Of a stretch of DNA of 64,000 nt, positions 45,102 to 56,800 are shown one piece after another; the first letter of the stretch is position 1, and the number at the start of each line of letters is the position of its first letter. The notes beneath the pieces were generated by a model, which saw only the letters and a program-made list of their open reading frames with translations, made no database searches and was not told the DNA's origin. Made by a program: the position numbers and the translations under genes. The DNA is from Gnetum montanum. Lineage: Eukaryota; Streptophyta; Gnetopsida; Gnetales; Gnetaceae. The stretch spans positions 1 through 64,000 of the forward strand of contig MNCI01000838.1 of assembly GCA_015680685.1 (NCBI GenBank). Direction: 5' to 3'.

Positions 45102-47136
45102 CTAGTCCCCAAAATCCTCTACGTCACCAGCTCCCATCCCACTTGGGCTAGCCTCATCACCACCATGTCCCTATCACAAAAAGAAAACAAAAAAACAAAA
45201 TAAGTAAACACACAAAATCAAGTAAAAAGAGCAAAAACACTAAGGAAAATGATGAAAACTAAAGTCAATAAACAAATATAGGACTAAAACACTCATAAGT
45301 GGGGAAGGCTTGAGATTAGCTTCCAGACACTATAGAATCTCTTCTTCAGGCATGCATTCCCAGTCTTTCTCAAGTCCTAGGTCGATATTGGCCAAGTCTT
45401 TGCCCTTGTCCACTAAAGACAAGGAAGGGCACTCAAGAGAAAACATGCTAGTGGAAGCTTCCCTAGATGTAGTGATAATGGATCTCTCAGGAGACCCCTC
45501 CACTTTCTTCCACTCAACGAACTTCTCATAGGAAGAGCGCAAGCCTAACCCCTTCATGAACATCTCCAATTGAAAACGTTAAACTAATTCCTCCTTCAAC
45601 CACTTTTTGTATTGGTTCTTATGATCTTTTTGATCCTGGTCCCATATACGTACCTTGGATGCAAAGGACTTCCTTTCATGGCACTTCCTATTCAAAAATC
45701 CATCTGGGCCCTCTGTTCAGCCAAATCCTGAATCACCTGCACCTTGCTATTCAAGCCTATCCAATAACATGCATAGGTGATCTCAGATGTATGCTAGGTA
45801 CTATCACTAGCCAATCTAGCAGAGGAAAAGTCATAATGGGCTTGCAAGTCATTCCTTTCCTCTGTTACTTTTGCCAAGTTTTCTTTCAATGATTGAACTT
45901 CAAGCCATAAGTGTTCAATTGAGCACCTGTAGGTCCAAAGTGACTTAGCATTCAAAACAACACAACCTGAAACCACATCATAAATACCTCTTGGGATCTG
46001 CTCAATATCTTTGGACAATTCTGGGAGACCATCAATATGGGTAGCCTCAGAAGGACTCCATTGAAGCTTTGCACCTACAATGACAAACATTACATATACG
46101 AGCTAAGAAGAGATTTCCAATAGATGCAAAAGCACAATGGACTCAGGCACTTGGTATGAAATACACATCTAATTTAGGATGAGCCTGTTGTAGATGAGAA
46201 AAAACATCATTGACGATGCCCGTAACAAAGTCTACTTTATTGGCATCTCAGGCCACGGCCTCAATTGACCAGTGGATGTTGAATCTACATGGGAAGGCAC
46301 CTCAACTAGGGCCTGTAACTATGACACAATAGCCTAAGATGCATGTGCTTTAGGTGCTTTAGCATCCATGTCTAATGTTAGAAAAAGTCATGATAATCAA
46401 ACCATGTACAAAGATAAGAAGTACAAAATGCAGATCAAACTAACTAAACACACCAAGCGACCCTTTGCTTGAAACTATCAACAACACATTTCTCCTTGCT
46501 TGAATGCTTAAGGGTATCTAAAGCCTTAGCAAGTGTCACTCCTGTGGTTTCTGTTTCATCCTCTTCTTGTAATATGGGAATCACCTCAATTACTTCTTCG
46601 CTTATATCCTCCTCTTCATCACATCCAATGATAACCATTTTAGGTTCACCCATTGGGGCTAATTCTTCCCTTTTCCTCTCAGGGGTACCCTATGTTAACA
46701 CCAGAAAATCTAAAGGTAGCATGACATAGTAGGTATGCATATTTAAGTAAGAAAATAAATTCAAAAGTGATAAAAATACTTAAACAAAAAAACTACTTAC
46801 CTGCTCCTGGCAAGATGAATCGAATCTTCTTTTCCCTTGGTGGTCTCACCACCGTAATAGGTGCTCTCAAACACTCAGCTCTTTTCACTTTAGCCTTGGC
46901 TTTCCTGATAGTATCCTAAATCAAGCACTCAACTCTCCTAATAGTTGTGTGTAGTTTAGGTGGTTCTAACACCAAGCTATCATGCAAATGGTGGGAATGA
47001 CTAGCTACACCCCCTGTTGTGACTGAGACTAATTCTTCGATGCCTTCGGGTGGATCTTGGGATCTAGTGGTGTTAAATAGATGATAGATCCAGGGGCAAG
47101 ATAATTGTGAATGATCTCTTAACACATAATGATTAT
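45102..47136 (-). pseudogene. Antisense gene in E6, 3' part (5' part cut by E4)
   Basis: Minus-strand blocks match E3 and E4: TRSQDPPEGIEELVSVTTGG (~47060-47000, like TIQAQDPLEVVGESSSITTK in E4); an acidic region CDEEEDISEEVIEVIPILQE (~46620-46560); the YDVVSGCVVLNAKSLWTYRC block (~45985-45930); a coiled-coil segment (VQSLKENLAKVTEERNDLQA); and the C-terminus GGDEASPSGMGAGDVEDFGD with a stop at 45102. A conserved intron 46690-46800 (GTAAGT donor, TAG acceptor) corresponds to 33010-33145 in E3 and 55568-55699 in E4. Acceptors also lie at 46075 and near 45174. Truncated at 47136. Confidence 0.6.
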
Positions 47137-47415
47137 TGAAACACCCTAAAAAGGTGCAAGGTCATTCTCACTTCACCAGGCACAGTACTTTGCATAGCAC
47201 TATGACAATTCTTCGGGAGGAGAACACTCTAAGTTTAGGCCAACCAATTCAGAAAATTTTCTACTTTGGGCATGAATGGGCTCTACTGGTCATCCTACCT
47301 GTTCATCCAAGTAGATCACCCAGTCGACAGCCTGCTCAAAAATGATGCGCAAATTTGGCAGCAGCATTTTGGATGCGCAAGAAATAGTTTGTCAAGTTTT
47401 CTAAGACACGAAGTC

Positions 47416-47452
47416 TGCTATGCTACGCTACGCCCCGCTATGTAGCGTAGCA
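47416..47452. repeat. GCTACG hairpin in E4 5' LTR
   Basis: GCTATGCTACGCTACG folds onto CTATGTAGCGTAGC. Further foldbacks lie at 47490-47522, 47762-47792 and 47830-47870. Confidence 0.8.
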
Positions 47453-48109
47453 AACTTTAGAAAACATCTGCAAAGTGAAGTGTCACACTATGCTACGCTA
47501 CAAAGCATAGCATAGCATAGCAACAAACACATAACTAGTTTCATTATCCAAATTCAAGTCCTTCAAATGTCCCTTTCCATTAGGAAGTGGTGGACTATGT
47601 CTGCTGCTATGCTATGCTGAGCTACATGATGCAGCAAGGTGTAGAAATCCTATAGAAGAGACAGAAGGCAGCTCAAAAAACAAGGCTAACAAAGTTGCAA
47701 GTTCTACAGTGCAGGAAACAAGGTTTGTAGATTGGCCAAGTTTTTTGTAACTAAGGCCAGACACTGCGCTACATAGCATAGCATAGCATAGCAAGCATGT
47801 AGCACATGTGTAGTGAAAAGCAGGATAATATGCTACGCTACGCCAAGCATGCCATGCTATGATGCATGGTGAAGCATGTAGGTGGTTGTGTGATATCAAT
47901 GCACTTCACCTAATTAGACCATTGGCACACATTTCTAGATGCTGATGGCATAATTACGGTGTGGCAGGCTCATGGTTGTGGCATTGCAGACTCACGGTCA
48001 CAACGGTCATGAACGCCTAATGGTCATACTGGCACGTGCGAAACCAACAATTCAACGAAGTCTCAGGGCACATGGCATCCAAATTGGCCCTATTGCATGC
48101 CCTTGGTCC

Positions 48110-48117
48110 TATAAATA
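48110..48117 (+). promoter_or_regulatory. LTR TATA box (E4)
   Basis: TATAAATA in CCTATAAATACCCTGAAAAG. It is conserved with E5. Confidence 0.7.
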
Positions 48118-48804
48118 CCCTGAAAAGAAACACTCAAAGGCTCTTTGGCTCACTCTCTCTCTTCGGTTCTAATTCAATTCCATTTAGTTCAAAAATTTTT
48201 GCCAAGTGTCTGATTTCTCTTCTACTTGGCGAATCAAGTTTTCCTCCTGGCACATTGCAGCATCCAACATTGTAAGCTTTCTATTTGGCACTGCAAACAA
48301 TTAGCATTTACAACTAACATTCTATTCTATCCTTCTTCTACCACCTTGGTAGAATCCATGCATTGTCAGCTCTTAAGTCTGTCTCCAAGCGCACAACCTG
48401 CTTTGCTCTACACATTCTGGTTACCCTCAGGATCTCTACACCCCATCATGTTGTGCAACCAACTGTATCCACCCTGACAGAGCAAACATGTAGCTTTGGA
48501 GTAGTGCATTTTCCTAACTGTATTTTACTTTATTTTCCTACTTATTCCCATGTGATGCATTATTGTCTACCTTATTTACTTTCAAGCATTACTTCACTTT
48601 TTCACCCTCGTTTTCAAATTATATATTGCAAAAGGCTATATAGATGCTGATTAAGTTCCTGTTTGATCAACAAGACCATTCAGGGTACCTCGTATCCACA
48701 CACATTCCCAGCATGACCCTCCCACGAGTACGGGGTCCAGACTATCACGCTCTCTGAACCCTTGATGTTTTCCAACTACTGACATTTTCAGTCGTTACAT
48801 TTTT

Positions 48805-48823
48805 TGGTGCTAGAAGGAGGGCC
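48805..48823 (+). promoter_or_regulatory. Primer-binding site of E4
   Basis: TGGTGCTAGAAGGAGGGCC, five bases (a T run) after the LTR end. Confidence 0.72.
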
Positions 48824-48869
48824 TTTTGGTTTCTTTTCCACATGCCATAGTAGTTCTGTGAGCCTTCTG

Positions 48870-49400
48870 CACCTAGATATGCATAAGAGTAAATGTGACA
48901 CCCTTCCTTGGTTGTTTGCACTTTGCATGATGTAGATCGGTCGCTTCGATGGTCCCTTGGGAGCCCTAAAGAACATAAGGCCTCTGATTGCCAGTTAACT
49001 AGCCTATTTTATAGTAGTCTTCCATGCATTCTGTACCTCATCATGCATAGTACAGGTCATTCACCTTGACGGTTCCTCCAAAGCCCTGTGAGACATAAAG
49101 CCTTTTGTTCACTAGTTAACTTGCCCACCTCATGGTCTTGCATGCATTCTATACCACATCGAGCATGGTATAGATTAGTCTCTTTGATGGTTCCTCGAGG
49201 GTCCTATAAGATCTAAAGCCTTTACCAGTTAGCTAAATCTATCTTACAGTATCTTGCACGTTCTCTGTACCTCATCGTGCATTGGCGTAAACGTGACACC
49301 CTATTCCGGTTGTTTACGCTTTGTGTGGTGTAGATCAGTTGCCTCGACGGTTCCTCAAGAATCCAGCAAGACATAAAGTCTTCTTTTTTGTTGCCTTGCA
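48870..49400 (+). repeat. Leader tandem repeat of E4, four degenerate units
   Basis: Units of ~100-140 bp centred on GGTTCCTC(A/G)AG and (A/G)AGACATAAAGCCT with a preceding TAGATC.GT word (48935, 49055, 49170, 49330). E3 has two such units. Confidence 0.65.
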
Positions 49401-49456
49401 GTCTCTTTGTTCTTTTTGCATTTTTTACGCTCTTTTGCAAAACTACTAAGTTTGCA

Positions 49457-52400
49457 ATGGCTTTTTCAACTACTGTTGCCAATGCCTTCAACATGGAATT
49501 TCTCTTCAACATTGAAGTTCCCATTGTGGTTTAAGGCACTACTGGTGTTGAACAACCGCTAAACCCAACGTTGGAGACACGCCGATCTCTCAAAATCCAA
49601 AACTGAGGACCTAAAAGATTGGCCGAGCAACATGAGTGTTATAGTTTCCTCTATGCAAAGGTGTAGGCCAATCTTCCCTTAGATGCACATGAACTCGAGG
49701 ACAAACGTAGCTTCAAGTTCACTTATTGCAATGAGAAGGAATTTGTTCCTACTCTCGGCATTTCTTTACCTTTTACACAAGTGTACAAAAGGCTTCTAGA
49801 CTAACTAATCTAGTTGGCCAGGCTTAGGGCACAATAGGACATAGCCTCCAACCAAGATGATGCTTTCTAGAATGGATAGGAGGAACTTGATTCCTAATCA
49901 GATGATGGAGGTCCAACCAACTCTACTCCTATCCCTCCTACCAAGTCCTTCTTGGCCAAGCCGTCATCTGTCACGACTCCCTTTGTAATTAGGCCTACAC
50001 TTCTGCAACCTGCAACTGCAGCCATTATGGGTAGCCACGCTAATCCCATAGTGTTCCAACACCCTCTTTCACCTATTTCTCTTATTCCATTTGCGACTAC
50101 TACCCCTTTGCAGGCTATCCAACAGTCTATTCCTGTAGCACGTAACATGCCAACCGTGGCTACCCTGCCACATGTGCATGCCATACTGCCTTCACAAACA
50201 TACGTAACTTCTGCCTCTACTCCTACATTCATTTATTTTCCATCCACTACGGTAGGCCCTGGCCCTTCCACATGGTGGACCCCATTCGCTTCTTTACCTA
50301 ATTTGTAGTAGTCACAGATGTCTCACTATGTGTACTCTCAAATACACCAAGCCTCGCAGTCAGCACAGCCTAATCCAGGGTTATGGTCTATGCTACCAGT
50401 GACACAAGCAGTCTATTTGATAGCCCAACCCGTGGTCGCTGCCTTAACAACACCACCTACCAGGTCGTGGACAAGACAAGTAGTACCACTAGCAGGGATG
50501 TTCCCAATGGTACCACTGATGGATCACACCATCACCCCTATCATAACACATGCGGGCATGGCCTCTGTAGTGTCCCAATTATCTACAACATTGCTTGGTC
50601 TGGACCAAGCATTTTAGCTCATCCAAACCCTCACTGAGGAAATAAAATGCCTCAAGGCTACTAGGTTTGACACGGTACAAGTCATGTACTTTTACCAGGA
50701 TGACCCTATCAGTCCTGCAATCCCTACTTTGACATTACCTCCAGGGATGTCTCTCCTACATTTCATGAAGTACGATGGGGAGGGAGATCCTAACACACAT
50801 CTTTTCACCTTCAATTCTAAGTCTCTACTACTACAGCAATGGCTGCATACTATCATTTGCGTCTTCGCCATGTCCCTAGTCAGGAAAGCCTTGGATTGGT
50901 ATAGTGCATTGCCACACTCATCCATTTCAACCTTGGAAGAGCTATTAACCTAGTTCGTGCCACACTTCGAGTACAACTTGAAGCCAAAAACCACACTGGA
51001 TCAGTTGATGAGTGTGAAGAAAGACCCCCTAGAGCTAATCCAAAAGTTCATTCAGTGTTGGAGCGCTACCCTTAACGAGTTTCATGAGCCCATCACGGAG
51101 GTGCACCTGCTAGTTGTCTTTAAGGGTGTAGTGAACAACTTCATCAAGTCCAAACTGTACTACCTCACTCGCTCTCTTAGTTAGGCTTTTGCTCAGACTA
51201 AGAGCATACAAGATGTGGCCAAGACAAGCAAAGACCTAGCCTACATCGCTTACAAGAATACCTTTGCAAAGAAGGAAAAGGGTAAAGCCCCAACAACCAC
51301 AGTGGCTGCTGTGGCAACTGAGGCCAAACCCAAACCTAGCAAAAATGGTAGCAAGAATAGTAAGAAACCAGCCACACCCACGGCTAACTCTATGCCCAAA
51401 CTGGGCCACGTGCTGCAACCCACTGTACCCACGCCTAAGATATTTGCACAACCCAAGCCCAACTTTGAGCTCAAAGACCACTTAAAGTATACCCCGCTGC
51501 CTCTTAAGCCTTTAGAGCTTCTAAAGCAACTACTGGCAATGGGATACATCCAACACAAACAGATTTCAGAGGAAGCAACTACAAAACATCAACGCTATTG
51601 TGAGCTCCTTAAGAACCCCTCTTTGGCCTTTCCCAATGAGCCTCTAGTTCCTAGGGATTTTAGGCTAGATAGGTTTTGTGATTACCATCAATAGTGTGGC
51701 CACAACACAGATTACTTCCTAGCATTGCAAGATGACATTTAGAGGTTAATTGACTAGGGGAAACTGGTGTTGGATGGAAGCAACTTAGTACGCCCTAAAA
51801 ACCAATCTATGTATTTCTACATAGATCCCCTTAACACCAATAATGCTGGTTACGTAATCAATGAAATCGAGATCGACAATGATCCTAGGCCACCTTAGCA
51901 TCCATTCATAATCCACATGCCTCAGCGTAGTGCACCAATACCACAAGCAGTTAATCAAAGCTCGCAACAACCTTTCATCCTGAGAGTTCCCTCATAGGCA
52001 TCCACTTTTGTACCACCTGTCGGTGGGGCCACGTGGTCCTATTTGCTAACACCTTTAGCTCCATTCATCATTAGGGGGCCGACATCCTTGATGATCCCTA
52101 CCTCATGCAAAATAGCTGAGCTACCTTCTCGTCCCACAAAGTGAGGAATCCACTTCACAGGTGACACATCTAAGGGAGGTATCGTCTCAAGTACTCCCAA
52201 GCCTATGTCTTCACTCCTTGCATTGGTGCCAAGAACAGATGTCGACGGGACCACATAGTCTACGTCTTTCTGCCAACAAGGATATGAGCCCAGATCTAAT
52301 ATCTCCTCTCCTTGAGAAATTCGTCTTTTGGGATGGATAGAAGAGGAGGAAAGTATCAACAAACCAAGGGGCAACCAAGACCTCTTGAATTCCTTTACAC

Positions 52401-53197
52401 AGGTCAAGCAGGATCTAAAACAAAAAAATACTACCCTGAGCTTGTACAACTTGATCATGACATCTCCTCCACACTGCAAAGCTCTAATCTGCATGTTGAT
52501 AGTGACTCTAGTCAATGAAGACATGCTAGCAAAGGAGGAAGTGATCTACTCGGTCATGCTTCCCTCCACACCTACAGGGTTAGAACAACATCAACTAACC
52601 TTTTGTGATGATTCCATTAGGAAAAACCCGAAGAGGGATCACATGACTACGTTGCCCCTATTCATCACAATTCGGATTGGTCAATACCAGATCCGAAGGG
52701 TACACGTTGATGATGGGGCCACCACAAATTTCATCCCTTTCCCCATTGTAGACAAGCTGGGCTTGGTCGACCAAATCAAGCCCACAATGATGGCATGTCT
52801 AAGGTCATTCAATGGGGCATGGGTTGTGGTGAAAGGTACAATTCACATAAACTTCGTAGCAGGGGACCAGTTCCCCACAGACGTGATGTTCATCGTGGTT
52901 GAGGAAATGCCTGAGTTTAACCAAATCTTGGGGAGATTGTGGTTAGCACAACTTAGGGCTATCTTCTCATCCATACATCAGGAGATCCATCTACCTTATG
53001 CAGGTAGAGAGGTGATGATCCATAATGACGAAGTAGCAATGCAAGCAATCCACAACGTAGGCATGGAAGAAGGCTCAGAGGTCATAACTTCTAAAAATGA
53101 AGTACCTACTGAAACCTACATCGACTACTCGATAGAGGGGTCAGCTCATCACATTGATTCCCTAAATGAGAATGCATGGGATAAGTTGCCATTCTAG
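49457..53197 (+). pseudogene. gag-pro: E4 gag-protease (decayed)
   Basis: ATG 49457 (MAFSTTVANAFNMEFLFNIE). A Pro/Thr/Ala-rich segment (49952-50617), then the Gag core YFYQDDPISPAIPTLTLPPG, YDGEGDPNTHLFTF, MSLVRKALDWYSALP (50684-50930), then FIQCWSATLNEFHEPITEVH. A Lys-rich stretch follows, then DRFCDYHQ.CGHNTDY (51677-51715) with one knuckle Cys codon region damaged by a stop. The protease lies in the longest open stretch (52328-53197): VHVDDGATTNFIPFPIVDKL (~52708), VVEEMPEFNQILGRLWLAQL and HQEIHLPYAGREVM. DDG is intact. Stop codons occur at gag positions also hit in E3, but with different ones as well. Confidence 0.83.
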
Positions 53198-53264
53198 GTG
53201 GGAGGCAATGATGCAAACGAAGGCCCTGGCGTAGCGTCTCAACCTTACGTCTCATTCAACCTGC

Positions 53265-53668
53265 ATCGTGTTAAGAAGTAGCTTCACCTGGCATAGTAAC
53301 TTGACTACTTCTTGCCCACGTTTCAACACTATGGCCCNGCTAGTTTTATGCCATTTTGGGTCATAGCATTGCATTAGTTTTAGGTCATTTTGGGCCATAG
53401 AATTGCACTAGTTTTAGGCTGTTTTGGGCCATAGCCTTGTGCTAGTTTTGGGTCATTTCAGGCAATAGCATTGCGCTAGTTTTATGTCATTTCGGGTCAT
53501 AGTGTTGCACTAGTTTTAGGCCATTTTGGGCGATAGCGTTGCACTAGTTTTAGGCCATTTCAGGCCATAGCGTTGCACTAGTTTTAGGCTATTTTGGGCC
53601 ATAGTGTTGAAACGTGGGCAAGAAGTAGTCAAGTTACTATGCCAGGTGAAGCTACTTCTTAACACGAT
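53265..53668. other. Misoriented 330-bp contig flanked by single Ns, with 73-bp inverted duplication
   Basis: 53265-53337 is the exact reverse complement of 53596-53668. Ns sit at 53338 and 53669. The piece 53339-53668, if flipped, would start with a 73-bp overlap of the preceding contig and would give the repeat AATGGCCTAAAACTAG the same orientation as in E3. The inverted repeat is therefore an assembly artefact. Confidence 0.85.
53339..53600 (-). repeat. 34-bp minisatellite after E4 protease
   Basis: About eight units of TAGTTTTAGGCCATTTTGGG plus CCATAGCGTTGCAC, period ~34 bp. It is the counterpart of 30930-31110 in E3 read on the other strand (see the contig orientation note). Confidence 0.85.
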
Positions 53669-53836
53669 NTACATGAGCATGAATATCCTATACAAGATGC
53701 ATGCATGTAGTAGACACGTTTGCACAAACGTTTCTTACTTTATTTAAAAAATTTTGTATTTCAATGTTTGCAAAATTTGTTGCACAATATCTCAAAATCC
53801 AAAATTTTAAATTGTCAAAAAAAAAATCCCATGCTG

Positions 53837-56800
53837 TCATGAGATGTTTCTATTTGCATCATCTCCGCCATCCATGCCTGCATCGTTTCCCTTGGCATTG
53901 TCTTCCATTGCCTGGTTTTTTGTCAGCTCTTCATTCCCTCCCTCTATGGGTGCTACGTCATCACCTAGGGCCTGCATCACAGAGGTGAAGTGGCCAGTTA
54001 AGACAACAAATGCAAAGTACAATCTAGCATGAACTTTAATGCGATAGAGCGCAAATAACCTGAGTAGGTCCCACATCAGTCTCAAAAGGTATTTGGTCCA
54101 GACCAAGCCCGAGGTGACACCAAACCTTCTCTACTATAATATCTATCCAATGGCTCCTGTCTGATGTAGGATCGGCTATAGCGGCTCTTGCCCTTTTAGT
54201 CAGTGTCCACCTTGACGGCCTTGGAGTATAGGAGATGGCTACAGCCTCTCCTATGGGAAGGATCACCTTCGAGTTAGGAGCCTTCGTCACCTTGACTTTC
54301 TCTTTGAACCTATTATAAGCCTAAGAGGTGTCAAAAGCATTTACAAAAGCTTCGTACGTAAATGCCTCCATAGCTACATCTTCGTATAAATTGCGATGGG
54401 AAGCATTCTCTTACTTGTACATATACTTGTGGTTTCTTTGGGTCTGCCCCCATTCAAAAATCTTAGCGCTGAGGTCTTTTAGATCTTGACACTTCTAGTC
54501 TAGAAAGTCCATCTGCATGCGCTACTCTATCACCTCATAGGTAGTCTCGACATGTTATCGCGCAACTGTCCAAAGCCTGGCGTGGTCTACCACGACTATG
54601 TACTAGTCCTCATTGTTGGTTGCCCGAGCCATGAGGAACTCATTCCTTGACCTAAGATCCACTACCTCGGTTCTCAGGTTGACCTCCCCTTCTCTACCTT
54701 CTTGGCTCTTTTTGATAGTTCCTTGTTAGTATGCCTACACTCTTATAGGGAGCACACTGGGAGCATAGCACATTTGCAAACCTCGTCATATGCATGATGA
54801 GACACCTCAATATCCTCTGGTGGAAATGTGGACACAGCATCGACCTTTAAAGGTTGTGTCAAGTTCCACTTGAGTTGAGAAGCTGTCATGACATGAAGAG
54901 TACACTAGTCGCATTAGCGTAGCACAAGTAGTGAATGCAAGAGACCTTAGCATAGCATCACAAGAGAAAACAACATAACTACTTACCCTCTTTAGGGTCC
55001 ACCTGCTAAAGGCGCCTAACCATGTCATCAACAATCCCTTGCATAAACGTGAATTTATTGGGGACTTCAGCCCAAGGTCCAACGTGAACCAGAGTGGGTT
55101 TTGTAGCTTCAGTAGTAGCATCTGTTGCATAGCCAAACACATTAGCAATGACCAAAATGGACTATGATAAGGAAACATATTTTTGAACTCACCAACATCT
55201 GGTGGTGGTCTCTCTTCCGGCTGACGCAAAATGATGGTAGAGGCCTAGTTGGAAGTATCTCCCAACTCCATATAAACCTCCTCTTCATGCATTGGTGCTT
55301 TCCCCTTAAGGAGACCAACGTCTTGTTTATTCAAGGTGGACTCCTCAATAGGAGGATTCTTCCTAATGACAAGAGCCCCTACCTTAGCCGCAGGAGCTCC
55401 CTTCTTCTTGACCAGAGCCCCTCTCATCAAAACTAGGGCCTCTATGTCCTTATTCATTGCTACTGGAGCCCCTCTCACCAAAACTAGGGCCTCTGTGTCC
55501 TCATTTGTTGACCCCATCATAGGATCTGACACTTCTTCGGCATTTGCCTCTTCTTATTCTCTCTCTTCTGATAGTCAGACACATTGGCATTAATGCAAGG
55601 AAAAATTAGCCCAAGGTAGATGTTACGCTATGCTATGCCAGCTAGCGTAGCATAGCCTAGCAGAAAAAAACCAAGTAGGAAATGAATGAAAACGCTTACC
55701 AATAGGAAGTTACATCCTTTGCATTTTAATCCACAGCCTCCTCCTCCTCCATGCGAAGGGCTAGGGGAGGCCTCTTCTACTGCAATGTGCTAGCAACTGT
55801 TTCAGCCATGAAGTGCTCACCTCATGATAGACTACTATCCATAGCAGGGGGTGTCTCTCCTATGTTATCCTGGCCATGAATGTTGTGGGCCAATTGATCC
55901 TTAGTCGTTATTGAAGATGACTCTCCAACTACCTCTAGGGGATCTTGGGCTTGAATAGTCCAGAAGACCTAGCGAATCCAAGGTTTGGAAATCTAGTCGT
56001 GATTCTGCAACACCCAGTTTCCTCTCTCATGAACCACAAGGAACTCCACGAAGTGATTAAGGTAGCCTATATAAAAGGCTTAGTGGATGTTAAATCGGGC
56101 CTCCATTTTTTCACGGTGCCCTAAGATCACTACCTGCAAGCCTTTTCATAGGAATGCAATCCATTTTTAACGAGTCCCCTCTTCCATGACCTCACACATT
56201 ATCCAAGCCTATTCAAGCCCCAAGACCTTTCCCTGGGTAAGTAGCTGGGGGAACACATGAGCAAGGAAAATAGGGTAGAACTTCTTGATGGGTCCTTCCA
56301 TAAGCTTCTCCATGGGGAGTTCCTTACGCTCCTTGACAAGCCCTAGCCACTCTTCGAGGTCCCTCTTCTCAAGGGTCAACTCTAACTTGGATTTTGACCC
56401 CACCAAGATTCCCTTAGTAGCAACGTTGAATAGATCCACGAATAGTTGATCATTAATGTCAATGACCACCCACACGCCATGCATGCTTAGGTGAAAATGG
56501 CCAACCTTGTTGGAGAAGGACTTGATCAAGGTGAGCATCTCAGCCATGGGAACATTTAGGTTTTGTGTCAGGAATAGATCCAGAAGCCCTACCTTCTCGA
56601 GGTTCTTAAGAAGAGCATCCAAGGCCTTCCCATTTAGCCAATGCTGGTTGTTCTCTACTTCTCCATACTTGAAGTAGATGTTTGCCCCCTGCACCTCAGC
56701 AGCTACCATTGTCACCCCCTTAAGCTTCTTCGCGCCTTGCAATAGGTCAATAAAATGTTTAAGAAAAAGACACAAGAAATTCAAAATTTGCAAAGGCATC

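Larger units (their letters stand above)
38302..47136 (+). mobile_element. E6: family II Tat-lineage Ty3/gypsy, cut by E4
   Basis: 5' LTR, PBS, leader repeats, gag-protease, a TTAAACTA spacer and the distal part of the antisense gene, ending at the E4 LTR (47137). The left flank GTTTA (38297-38301) is the predicted target-site duplication. Its gag is clearly related to those of E3 and E4, but the LTR is different. Confidence 0.83.
47137..48799 (+). repeat. 5' LTR of E4 (family I)
   Basis: TGAAACACCCTA to CGTTACA, 1663 bp, collinear with 63316-64000 over the part visible there. It includes the CAATTCTTCGGGAGGAGAAC block, hairpin arrays and a TATA box. Confidence 0.88.

Noticed and set aside
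53265-53668. Inverted repeat that might be a MITE or terminal inverted repeat element
   Set aside because: Arms are 100% identical, abut single Ns, and dissolve if the contig is flipped: an assembly artefact.
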